Positions 56,656 to 64,000 of a stretch of 64,000 bases of DNA are shown here, piece after piece (position 1 is the stretch's first letter; each line of letters begins with the position of its first letter). Under the pieces are notes generated by a model, which was given only the letters and a program-made list of their open reading frames with translations, was not told the origin of the DNA and ran no database searches. The DNA comes from Yersinia entomophaga (GTDB taxonomy: Bacteria > Pseudomonadota > Gammaproteobacteria > Enterobacterales > Enterobacteriaceae): positions 2,589,310 to 2,653,309 of the forward strand of contig NZ_CP010029.1 in the NCBI RefSeq assembly GCF_001656035.1. The letters are read 5' to 3'. Made by a program: the position numbers and the translations under genes.

Positions 56656-58347
56656 TTAATTAGCGCGACGAATTTTCTTCTCTGGCGCATGACACCAGTT
56701 ATTTTTCTGCGCAATTCCCCCGTCTGGCGAGGTATAACCCAGACAACCCAATATGGAATCAAACAGCTCTTCATGACGATGTTGGGTTCCCAGGCGTTGT
56801 TGGGCCTGTAAATTCTCAAACGCATTTTGGTGCTGCGGTTCCGCCAGGAATTTATCGGAAGCCCACACCAACAGAGGAACACGGAATTGCTCTACAGGAG
56901 CCATTTCACGAGGAGTACCGTGGAAATGAGCGTTGGCGGCAATGGATTCGCCATGATCGGCGGCGTAAAATACCAACGCTTTTTTATCTCTTACCTGATC
57001 GATAACGTTAGCAATGAAAGTATCCGTATATAACACGCTATTATCAAAGGCATTGACCAATTGCTGACGAGTACAGGAATCGTCTACGCCCATACATTCC
57101 GGCGTGTAGCGAGCGTAACTGCGGGGATAACGTTGAGAATATAAATAATGAGAACCTTTGGTATGTAATACCACCAGATGCTTTCCATCCGGATAGCGGC
57201 CCAGTGACTCTTTCAGTTCATCTACTAACAACATGTCATCCACCGGTTTGCCGTCGTTGCGTTTCTCAGAGGCAATGATTTCACGGAATGAGTAATTATC
57301 CGCATTGGCATTATTGTAGAACCACACTTCGCTTTGCATCGCGAACAGTTCAGAGCTGAAGCCCAGTGATTTCAGCACGGAGAAAATATTCTGTTCCTTC
57401 AAAGTACGCTGCGGGTTATCTGCCGCCCCGCCTTCCCGAACAAACATGCAGCGCAGAGAAAGTTTTGTCGAGGTATCGCAAGACGTCCCCTTGAAAGCCA
57501 CCAAATTCTTTTCTTTACTCAGGCGCGGCGTGGTATCACGCGGATAGCCCAAAATTCCCATATGATCCCAGCGGGTCGTTTCGCCAATAATAAAGACGAC
57601 ATAGGTTTGATCGATATCTGCGGGGGCAACATAGGTAAATTCTTTGGTGGGATCGAGTAACGTAGCTGCATCGTGGCTTTCGTCATATTGGGTGTAAGCA
57701 TATAAACCCAAGGCAGCCAGCCAGTTAGACGGTAAGTAAGAGTGAGCCACCACGCCGCCATAACTCGGTAAATCTACCGTCTTTAGCTGTTCATCCAGTT
57801 TTTGCGCCTTATCCAGATAGCGTAAAGGCAACCAAACCAAAGCCACCACGGCGACCAGTAATAACAATGGCTTAATACGCTGACCCGGCGTGCGACACTG
57901 CTCTAGCAACGTTAATCGCAAAGCGTTCTTCCAAATCAGCAGCAACGGTAAGACGCTGACCAACGCCATCCATAGAACGAAATGCAGACCAATGACTTCT
58001 TTCGAGAGGTCGATATCCGTCGTCATCACCGACACCACGATGCCGTAACCAATCACTACGTTGAAGAACGTCATGTAATAGCTGGCAGCAACGGAAATCA
58101 GCACTAACAGGCTGGCAGTAATGCGGTAAAACAAACGGCCACCCAGCGAAATCAGGCGCATCACAAAGAAGGTAAACAGAATAATAGCCACCACCTCAGT
58201 GACGGCGGAAAGCACCTTTATGCCTTGAATACCCTGGGAAAATGAGTCGAATCTACGGTAAAAGACCGAAATATTCAGGAAAATACCAATATAGATAGCC
58301 AACAACAAAGACATGTTTTGCTGCGATAAAGACTTAACTCTGTCCAT
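56656..58347 (-). CDS. eptB: Kdo-lipid A phosphoethanolamine transferase EptB
   Basis: An inner-membrane enzyme of 563 residues, identical in length to E. coli EptB. Five N-terminal spans (to about residue 190) lead to a periplasmic sulfatase-fold domain with FIIGETTRWDHMGILGYPRDTTP and the nucleophile threonine in CDTSTKLSLRCMF. The metal site includes YAADHGESI. It adds phosphoethanolamine to the outer Kdo sugar of lipopolysaccharide. It shares fold and donor lipid with BcsG but is not close in sequence. Confidence 0.94.
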   Translation of the reverse strand: MDRVKSLSQQNMSLLLAIYIGIFLNISVFYRRFDSFSQGIQGIKVLSAVTEVVAIILFTFFVMRLISLGGRLFYRITASLLVLISVAASYYMTFFNVVIGYGIVVSVMTTDIDLSKEVIGLHFVLWMALVSVLPLLLIWKNALRLTLLEQCRTPGQRIKPLLLLVAVVALVWLPLRYLDKAQKLDEQLKTVDLPSYGGVVAHSYLPSNWLAALGLYAYTQYDESHDAATLLDPTKEFTYVAPADIDQTYVVFIIGETTRWDHMGILGYPRDTTPRLSKEKNLVAFKGTSCDTSTKLSLRCMFVREGGAADNPQRTLKEQNIFSVLKSLGFSSELFAMQSEVWFYNNANADNYSFREIIASEKRNDGKPVDDMLLVDELKESLGRYPDGKHLVVLHTKGSHYLYSQRYPRSYARYTPECMGVDDSCTRQQLVNAFDNSVLYTDTFIANVIDQVRDKKALVFYAADHGESIAANAHFHGTPREMAPVEQFRVPLLVWASDKFLAEPQHQNAFENLQAQQRLGTQHRHEELFDSILGCLGYTSPDGGIAQKNNWCHAPEKKIRRAN

Positions 58348-58581
58348 AAAAAATGGGATCCCGGGGGCAAACTATTTACAACTTGAATGTATCAGACAGT
58401 AATCATCACTGCTGGTTCCGTTTACAGGTGATAAGCACGCTATTGATTTCACCAGCAATAAATATCTTATGGATTATCACGCGAGCAGACATGCGCCGGA
58501 ACAAAGTTATGGCGAGAAAATCAGGAAAAAAACAGAGGAATGGCGAGAGAAAGGTAAATAAAAGAGGGGAATAGATAAATC

Positions 58582-58612
58582 ATCCATAAAGGACATTTCG
58601 CCCTTTATGGAT
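58582..58612. terminator. Hairpin downstream of ohr
   Basis: A perfect 11-bp stem ATCCATAAAGG / CCTTTATGGAT with a 9-base loop lies 22 bases after the ohr stop. There is no clear T tract, but the stem is long. Confidence 0.6.
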
Positions 58613-58634
58613 GCATAAAATCCAGACGAGCCTA

Positions 58635-59060
58635 TTACTTCAGGTTCAGCGTCACGTCGATATTGCCGCGAGTGGCATTAGAGTAAGGGCACACAATGTG
58701 GGCTTTTTTCACCAACTCTTCCGCTACGCTGCGCTCAACGCCCGGCAGGCTGATATCCAGCTGGACTTCAATGCCGAAACCAGTAGGAATAGCGCCAATA
58801 CCGACGGTTCCTTCGATTTGCGCATCATCAGGAATTTTCACTTTATCCTGAGCGGCGACAAACTTCAGCGCGCCAAGGAAGCAAGCAGAATAGCCAGCAG
58901 CAAACAGTTGCTCTGGGTTGGTGACTGCGCCGCCAGCGCCGCCCATTTCCTTTGGCACACCCAGTTTAACATCCAGTACGCCGTCAGAAGAGGTCGCACG
59001 GCCGTCACGGCCACCGGTAGCTTTGGCTTTCGCACGATAAACAACTTTCTCAATAGACAT
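58635..59060 (-). CDS. ohr: Organic hydroperoxide resistance protein Ohr
   Basis: A cytoplasmic thiol peroxidase of 141 residues in the Ohr/OsmC family. It reduces organic peroxides using lipoylated partners. The two catalytic cysteines are in [17 protein letters not shown] (about residue 60) and [16 protein letters not shown] (about residue 124), the Ohr rather than OsmC pattern. It lies downstream of the MarR-family ohrR gene on the same strand, each with its own promoter region. Confidence 0.95.
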   Translation of the reverse strand: MSIEKVVYRAKAKATGGRDGRATSSDGVLDVKLGVPKEMGGAGGAVTNPEQLFAAGYSACFLGALKFVAAQDKVKIPDDAQIEGTVGIGAIPTGFGIEVQLDISLPGVERSVAEELVKKAHIVCPYSNATRGNIDVTLNLK

Positions 59061-59130
59061 AATATTTTCCTTTTTAGGTAATCATTGGCCTAGTTTATGT
59101 TTCAAGAAATAACATTTAAATAAGTTACTA

Positions 59131-59150
59131 TTAAATCGCACACTATTTAA
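59131..59150. promoter_or_regulatory. Probable OhrR operator upstream of ohr
   Basis: TTAAAT-CGCACACT-ATTTAA, an inverted repeat with 8-base spacing, lies 71-90 bases upstream of the ohr ATG. The 12-mer ATCGCACACTAT recurs exactly in the ohrR promoter on the opposite strand. Confidence 0.65.
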
Positions 59151-59216
59151 ATGGTTTTACAATAATAAGTGTAGAACAGATTGGAGCCATGTCATTGTGG
59201 CTCTCATCTATGGAAA

Positions 59217-59651
59217 TCAGATTTCCTGCAACAACTTCTCTCGCAATGATTCAAGCTGTTGTTTTATATCTACTAATTTATCAAAATCACAGTCTGCAGC
59301 GCACATCACCGCTTCTGGAATACCCTGAGCCTGCTCGCGCAACGCACGACCTTGCTCGGTCAAACGGATGATCACCTGCCGCTCATCATTGGATGCGCGG
59401 GTGCGGATCAGCAGTTCTGCGTTTTCCATACGTTTTAACAATGGCGTGAGAGTCGCGGAATCCAAAAACAGCCGTTGTCCAATATCCGATACCGTCACTT
59501 CATCCCTTTCCCACAGCACCAGCATCACCAAATATTGCGGATAGGTCAGACCCAGCTTCCCCAACAGCTTACGATAAACTTTATGCAACGCCAGATTGGC
59601 GGAATACAGTGCAAAGCACATTTGCTGGTCAAGCAGTAACGGATTCTTCAA
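59217..59651 (-). CDS. ohrR: MarR-family peroxide-sensing repressor OhrR
   Basis: A 144-residue winged-helix repressor. The N-terminal [20 protein letters not shown] contains the reactive cysteine (residue 12) expected of OhrR, and [12 protein letters not shown] follows as in the family. The recognition helix region is [21 protein letters not shown] and the wing has [14 protein letters not shown]. Oxidation of the cysteine by organic peroxides should release it from DNA and derepress ohr. It sits 156 bases upstream of ohr. Confidence 0.93.
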   Translation of the reverse strand: MKNPLLLDQQMCFALYSANLALHKVYRKLLGKLGLTYPQYLVMLVLWERDEVTVSDIGQRLFLDSATLTPLLKRMENAELLIRTRASNDERQVIIRLTEQGRALREQAQGIPEAVMCAADCDFDKLVDIKQQLESLREKLLQEI

Positions 59652-59686
59652 CGTCAGGCGTCCAATTCAAAAACTATGGATTCAAT

Positions 59687-59706
59687 ATATATAGTGTGCG
59701 ATGTAA
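59687..59706. promoter_or_regulatory. Second probable OhrR operator, ohrR promoter
   Basis: On the minus strand TTACAT-CGCACACT-ATATAT repeats the ohr upstream element with four changes, 36-55 bases before the ohrR ATG. This suggests autoregulation. Confidence 0.6.
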
Positions 59707-59731
59707 TCGCAAGCAATTTCAGCTCAAATAA

Positions 59732-59756
59732 AAAGCCCCCAGTAAATGGAGGCTTT
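59732..59756 (-). terminator. Terminator of the alpha/beta hydrolase gene
   Basis: A 10-pair stem with one mismatch and a 5-base loop, followed on the minus strand by TTTTTATTT, 19 bases after the hydrolase stop. Confidence 0.85.
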
Positions 59757-59775
59757 CTGCGCTTACTTTACTTAG

Positions 59776-61239
59776 TTACTTAGCTGGCGCGTCTATTTTG
59801 GCATCAATGCGTTGCAGCATATACGGATAGAACGGATTTGATGAAATACGCATCAGAGAATCTAATCCCACTACCAGCACCGCTCGCTCCCCGCGCGCAG
59901 CAAAGGTGCCCAAGCTGATACCGTACTGATCCCGAGGTTCCGGATAGCGGCCATACAGCGAATCGCTCATTGGGAAAGGCAAAGCCACGTGAGACAGCGA
60001 GAAAATGTCCGGTGGATAAATCAATCCGGTCGGTACTGACGTTTCCGTGGTTTCACCGGCCAGAGTGGTTATGGCCAAAGTGTCGTTACTTTCCGGTGAC
60101 ACATTGGTAATTACCGTGGTGTTGTAGTTACGCGGCGGCGGCGGCAACAAACGAGCCAACGCGGTATAAGACGACGTGCGTAATAACGGGCCAAAGCTAG
60201 CGGCGCGGTTTAAATCAAACAGCACCACTTCACTGCCATTTTTTGGCAGGTGATTGTACAACGCGGTAACCACAGCGCGGGTACTAACGGTGGAATCCAT
60301 CAGCGACTGGAAGGTCAGAATGGGCGGCAGACTTTCCAGTTTGTTATCTCGCGCATCGCGGGAAATCTGCTGTTGCAGCGCCGCCGTCAACAGGTAGGAT
60401 TGTCGAGCCGCATTTACCGGGAACGAATTGTATTTAAACGGGTTAAACTCCGGCACTATGCCCAACCAGGACGCTTTTGCAAACGCGGGGAAAATAGCGG
60501 GCCAGCCAGCGATACCGGCAAAACGGGCAAAACTGGTGACGCCAATCATCGGTGAAATCAGGATCACTCGCTCAGGTTTCGCTAACTGCGGATCTTCCAG
60601 AGAATCCAACGCATACTTCATCGCCAGCGCGCCGCCGTTGGAAAAGCCCACAACATGCAGCGGCAACTCTTTTCCGCTCAATATCTTGGCTTCACGAACC
60701 GCCAAACGGGTAGCGGCCATCCAATCCTGCCAATCCACATCCGTCAACGCCGCAGGTACAGAACCATGAGCCGGCAAACGAATACCGACAGCCACGTAGC
60801 CTCGTTGACGATAATTTTCGGCAATATGACGTAGGCTGTATGGCGTATCGGTTAAACCGTGTAATAAAACCACCGCCCCTTTCGGCGTGCCTTCCGGATT
60901 CAATATATAAGAACGGTTCCAGTCATTGGCAAAATGCGGGGAATAAATAGGGCTACCGGAATAGTAACGGTTTAACGGCACCTCAACTCTGGGTTCCAGC
61001 TTGTCCGTCACATTAGCTTTAACTTCGGCAAAAACATTGTCTTCCGCTTTCAGATAATCCGCCCAGTTGGCTTTATCTATTTCTCCCGCCCGCATTTCAT
61101 GGGGAACAAAGGTATGCCAAAGCTCAAGTTTAGGGCCTCTTTGCGTATCGTAAATTCGCACGGCCAATAGGGTAACGGCAATCACCACCACTACCAGTAC
61201 AATTCGTTTAATCCACCGCGTAATAGCTCTGGTAGGCAT
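59776..61239 (-). CDS. Membrane-anchored alpha/beta hydrolase
   Basis: A 487-residue serine hydrolase of unknown substrate. An N-terminal signal anchor (about residues 9-28, WIKRIVLVVVVIAVTLLAVRI) predicts a periplasmic catalytic domain. The oxyanion HGLTDTPYSLRHIA (about residues 127-140) and nucleophile elbow VVGFSNGGALAM (about residue 200) are clear. The acid and histidine cannot be fixed by eye. The C-terminal half is longer than in minimal lipases. It lies alone with its own terminator. Confidence 0.8.
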   Translation of the reverse strand: MPTRAITRWIKRIVLVVVVIAVTLLAVRIYDTQRGPKLELWHTFVPHEMRAGEIDKANWADYLKAEDNVFAEVKANVTDKLEPRVEVPLNRYYSGSPIYSPHFANDWNRSYILNPEGTPKGAVVLLHGLTDTPYSLRHIAENYRQRGYVAVGIRLPAHGSVPAALTDVDWQDWMAATRLAVREAKILSGKELPLHVVGFSNGGALAMKYALDSLEDPQLAKPERVILISPMIGVTSFARFAGIAGWPAIFPAFAKASWLGIVPEFNPFKYNSFPVNAARQSYLLTAALQQQISRDARDNKLESLPPILTFQSLMDSTVSTRAVVTALYNHLPKNGSEVVLFDLNRAASFGPLLRTSSYTALARLLPPPPRNYNTTVITNVSPESNDTLAITTLAGETTETSVPTGLIYPPDIFSLSHVALPFPMSDSLYGRYPEPRDQYGISLGTFAARGERAVLVVGLDSLMRISSNPFYPYMLQRIDAKIDAPAK

Positions 61240-61469
61240 GCGTCGCTACTCCCGACCTGTATTAGGAATCAATATAACATTGAGTTTATCACCATTCGGC
61301 AATCCCAGTATCTTAACCGGATTTCATTCGGCTAGAATAGAAGTTAACGTTGAATAAATAAGCAATTGGTTAATTAAACGACTAAAACAACCTGCGCTAT
61401 TTTCCACTAAGGTAAATAAAGACCCTAGTTAAAATTGAATCTCACAAATTCACTATATGGATAAAACAT

Positions 61470-61997
61470 ATGAATAGCCCTCAAACTGAGCCAACGACCA
61501 AATCAGGTAGCGGCTCGCGTCGTGATTATCTTCGCTTCCATCACACTCACGAGCATCTGTCCGGCCCCTTTGGCAACGGCTGGTTTGCGCTAAAAGCAGA
61601 GGCTTTCGCCCGATTTTTTGGCACTCCGCTTTTTCTGGGAGCACAAACGCTGATTGTTGTTCTGTGGATCGGTGCCAACGTTATGGGTTTCGCCAAATTT
61701 GATATCTATCCCTTTATCTTGCTGAATCTGGCGTTCAGCTTACAGGCCGCCTACGCTGCGCCGCTGATCCTGTTGGCTCAAACTCGTCAGGCTGAACGTG
61801 ATAAAGCCAATGCCGAAGCTGACGCACAGCACCGGGAGGCGCTGGCTATCGCCAATGAGGAACGACAGAAAATGGCCGCGACCATGGCCGAACAAATGCT
61901 GGAATTATTGCGCCAAAATACCGAATTGACGAAGTTAACACATCAGCTGGCAGCGAAAATTAATGCGTCAACGGCGGGGAAATCAAAAGAGAGTTAA
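61470..61997 (+). CDS. DUF1003 membrane protein
   Basis: A 175-residue DUF1003 protein of unknown function. Two membrane spans (about residues 54-71 and 79-104) hold the family block FDIYPFILLNLAFSLQAAYAAPLILLAQ. A charged coiled-coil tail follows (RQAERDKANAEADAQHREAL and onward). The N-terminal 30 residues are polar. It is divergent from the alpha/beta hydrolase. An 8-copy tandem repeat begins seven bases after its stop. Confidence 0.85.
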   Translation: MNSPQTEPTTKSGSGSRRDYLRFHHTHEHLSGPFGNGWFALKAEAFARFFGTPLFLGAQTLIVVLWIGANVMGFAKFDIYPFILLNLAFSLQAAYAAPLILLAQTRQAERDKANAEADAQHREALAIANEERQKMAATMAEQMLELLRQNTELTKLTHQLAAKINASTAGKSKES

Positions 61998-62004
61998 AAC
62001 GAAA

Positions 62005-62068
62005 GTGAAGTAGTGAAGTAGTGAAGTAGTGAAGTAGTGAAGTAGTGAAGTAGTGAAGTAGTGAAGTA
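62005..62068. repeat. Tandem repeat, 8 perfect copies of GTGAAGTA
   Basis: A 64-base perfect array of an 8-bp unit between the DUF1003 gene and the permease terminator, the third array of this type in the window. Confidence 0.97.
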
Positions 62069-62073
62069 AAACA

Positions 62074-62090
62074 GGCTGCATCAAGCAGCC
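62074..62090 (-). terminator. Permease gene terminator
   Basis: GGCTGC / GCAGCC with a 5-base loop is followed on the minus strand by TGTTTTA, 25 bases past the permease stop. Confidence 0.7.
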
Positions 62091-62115
62091 CGTTCATTCC
62101 TTTCCTCAACGTAGT

Positions 62116-63510
62116 TTAAGACTCGCTACGCTCTGTCAGGTCAACCGGTGTTGCCGACGCTTTTCGCGCCCAAATCCACCATGCCAGCGTCATTAATATA
62201 ATCCAGCCTAATCCTACATACATCGCAATCCGAGTATCCGGGAAATAGCCCAACACCATAATAATAAAGCCCATAAACAGAATGGCCAGCATTGGTGCTA
62301 CCGGCCAGAATGGCACCGGGAATGCCAGACGAGAGGCACTTTCCTTACTCATGGAGCGGCGCATGGCTACCTGCGAAATCAGGATCATCAGCCATACCCA
62401 CACGGTGGCAAAAGTGGCGATAGAGGCAATAATCAGGAATACATTCTTCGGAATCAGATAGTTAAGAACCACACCGCACAGCAAAGCCACTGACATCACT
62501 AAAATCGTCATCCAGGGCACGCCATTACGCGTCAGGCGGCTAAAACATTTAGGTGCCAATCCTTCCTGAGACATACCAAACATCATACGCCCCGCGCCGT
62601 AAATATCGCTGTTGATCGCGGATATTGCGGCAGTGATCACCACCAAATTAAGGATATTTGCCGCAGAACTGATTCCCAGACTGCTGAAAATCTCAACAAA
62701 AGGGCTCCCATTCTGCCCAATGCTATTCCACGGATAAATCGCCATCAGCACTAATAACGTCAGAACGTAAAACAGCAAAATGCGCACCGGCACCGTGTTG
62801 ATGGCCTTCGGAAGCACTTTTTCCGGATTCTTCGCTTCGCTGGCGGTAACCCCAATGATCTCAATACCACCAAAGGCAAACATCACGACGGCAAATGAAG
62901 CTATCACGCCACTGATGCCATTCGGCATAAAACCCTGATGCGACCACAAATTACTTAAGCCAGTGCTTTCATGCCCGGCACCAAAGCCAAACATCATAAT
63001 GCCCAAACCTGCGGCGATCATGGCGATAATTGCGGTGACTTTCAGCAATGAAAGCCAAAATTCCATTTCGCCAAATACTTTAACACTGCACAAATTCAGC
63101 GCGCCGATAAAGAAGATAATGCTGAGCACCCACACCCACTGCGGCGCGTCTGGGAACCATAACCCCATATAGATACCGAACGCGGTAACGTCGGCCAGCG
63201 CCACGATGACCATCTCAAAAGTATAGGTCCAGCCGGTCAGAAAGCCTGCTAACGGCCCGAGGTAGCGACCGGCATAATGACCAAAAGAACCTGCCACCGG
63301 ATCGTGCACCGCCATTTCACCCAACGCTCGCATCACCATGAAAACGGCTGCGCCACCAATTAAGTAAGCCAGTAACACCGCCGGGCCAGCCAGACGAATC
63401 GCCTCAGCCGAACCATAAAACAGCCCGGTACCAATGGCCGAACCTAACGCCATAAAGCGAATATGCCGCGCGCTAAGACCGCGTTTGAGCGTGGATGAAT
63501 CATTTTTCAT
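62116..63510 (-). CDS. APC-family amino acid permease, probable histidine/proline transporter
   Basis: An inner-membrane APC transporter of 464 residues with about 12 spans. The first span carries [12 protein letters not shown]. The protein resembles E. coli ProY throughout ([20 protein letters not shown] and [23 protein letters not shown]). Its position 95 bases downstream of hutH suggests it imports histidine (HutT-like), which is inference. The ATG at 63510 gives [12 protein letters not shown], in line with ProY; an upstream ATG at 63525 adds five residues. Confidence 0.88.
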   Translation of the reverse strand: MKNDSSTLKRGLSARHIRFMALGSAIGTGLFYGSAEAIRLAGPAVLLAYLIGGAAVFMVMRALGEMAVHDPVAGSFGHYAGRYLGPLAGFLTGWTYTFEMVIVALADVTAFGIYMGLWFPDAPQWVWVLSIIFFIGALNLCSVKVFGEMEFWLSLLKVTAIIAMIAAGLGIMMFGFGAGHESTGLSNLWSHQGFMPNGISGVIASFAVVMFAFGGIEIIGVTASEAKNPEKVLPKAINTVPVRILLFYVLTLLVLMAIYPWNSIGQNGSPFVEIFSSLGISSAANILNLVVITAAISAINSDIYGAGRMMFGMSQEGLAPKCFSRLTRNGVPWMTILVMSVALLCGVVLNYLIPKNVFLIIASIATFATVWVWLMILISQVAMRRSMSKESASRLAFPVPFWPVAPMLAILFMGFIIMVLGYFPDTRIAMYVGLGWIILMTLAWWIWARKASATPVDLTERSES

Positions 63511-63557
63511 GGTGCATTCTCGCAATGTTTAAGCCCTTTCAGGCAGGGGTTCAGAGA

Positions 63558-63584
63558 GGGTGATACCAGTATTTGGAATCACCC
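63558..63584 (-). promoter_or_regulatory. Hairpin between hutH and the permease gene
   Basis: A long stem GGGTGAT-A-CCA / TGG-A-ATCACCC with an A-A mismatch and a 5-base loop. There is no T tract on the minus strand. It may attenuate expression or stabilise the hutH message. Confidence 0.55.
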
Positions 63585-63605
63585 ATAAGATCTGTTTTTA
63601 TTATT

Positions 63606-64000
63606 TTATGAAAGGCTTGGAAGCAATCCGGCAGGCATCAACGCATTTAAATGGCGCTGAGACAGCAGTTGACTGGCGGCTTCAATGTCGGGAGCGAAGA
63701 AGCGATCTTTATCATAATAGGCCACCTGTTCTCGGAGCAAATGGCGCGCAGATTCCAGCGTATCAGACGTTTTTAAGCCCTTACGTAGATCCAGCCCCTG
63801 ACAGGCCGCCAGCCACTCAACCGCCAGAATCCCGCGCACATTTTCGGCCATTTCCCACAGGCGCTTACCGGCTCTCGGTGCCATAGAAACGTGGTCTTCC
63901 TGATTCGCAGAGGTCGGGATGCTATCCACGCTTGATGGAAAAGCCAGCCCTTTATTCTCACTGGTCAGCGCCGCGGCGGTCACCTGTGCAATCATAAAGC
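63606..64000 (-). CDS. hutH: Histidine ammonia-lyase, C-terminal part (cut by window)
   Basis: The last 130 or so residues of histidine ammonia-lyase, which turns histidine into urocanate and ammonia. The conserved [18 protein letters not shown] and [16 protein letters not shown] segments are clear. The rest, including the MIO-forming Ala-Ser-Gly, lies beyond the window. The frame is open to the window edge. The permease follows on the same strand. Confidence 0.95.
   Translation of the reverse strand, partial: FMIAQVTAAALTSENKGLAFPSSVDSIPTSANQEDHVSMAPRAGKRLWEMAENVRGILAVEWLAACQGLDLRKGLKTSDTLESARHLLREQVAYYDKDRFFAPDIEAASQLLSQRHLNALMPAGLLPSLS

Overview
The window looks like chromosomal backbone of an enterobacterium, most likely a Yersinia. 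The protein sequences read as close orthologues of E. coli genes. The gene order follows the E. coli yhiN-pitA-uspBA / prlC-gor and yhjD-yhjG-yhjH-kdgK-yhjJ-dctA-yhjK-bcs-dpp-tRNA-Pro-eptB stretches. The left edge carries an IS200/IS1541-type transposase typical of yersiniae, and the EAL protein beside the cellulose genes is an HmsP-type protein. Base composition is near 50% G+C, with AT-rich patches upstream of the chitinase and left of the tRNA gene. The presence of a complete bcs cellulose locus argues for an environmental or enterocolitica-like species rather than Y. pestis, but the species cannot be fixed from the sequence alone.

Layout: 1-583, right part of an IS200-family element. 612-12179, housekeeping block (rdsA/yhiN, pitA, uspB, uspA, gdhA, prlC-rsmJ, rlmJ, gor). 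12180-17703, an accessory block with a secreted GH18 chitinase, a MetC-type cystathionine beta-lyase with a DAACS transporter, and a divergent LysR regulator with a perfect 19-bp palindrome in the promoter region. 17913-30040, yhjD, cdh, yhjG, the motility phosphodiesterase pdeH (with a FliA-type promoter), a tautomerase, kdgK, yhjJ, dctA and hmsP. 30264-44343, two divergent cellulose operons: bcsRQABZC (minus) and bcsEFG (plus), the latter including the phosphoethanolamine cellulose modifier. 44697-50454, the dppABCDF dipeptide importer. 50455-52793, a 2.3-kb stretch without an intact gene. 52794-52870, tRNA-Pro(UGG). 53000-56542, the uhpABC sugar-phosphate sensing system without an adjacent uhpT. 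56656-64000, eptB, ohr-ohrR, a membrane-anchored alpha/beta hydrolase, a DUF1003 protein, an amino-acid permease and the 3' end of hutH.

Themes: cyclic-di-GMP and cellulose control is concentrated here (PdeH, HmsP, the BcsA PilZ domain, the BcsE GIL domain). Peptide and amino-acid use is represented by Dpp, OpdA, GdhA, the MetC module and Hut. The most unusual part is the gene-poor interval on the 3' side of the tRNA-Pro gene. Reading it by hand shows a decayed two-partner-secretion (TpsA/haemagglutinin type) N-terminal domain broken by one stop and three frameshifts, further coding-like scraps, and two of the three 7-8-bp perfect tandem repeats in the window. This looks like the scar of an island that has mostly eroded.
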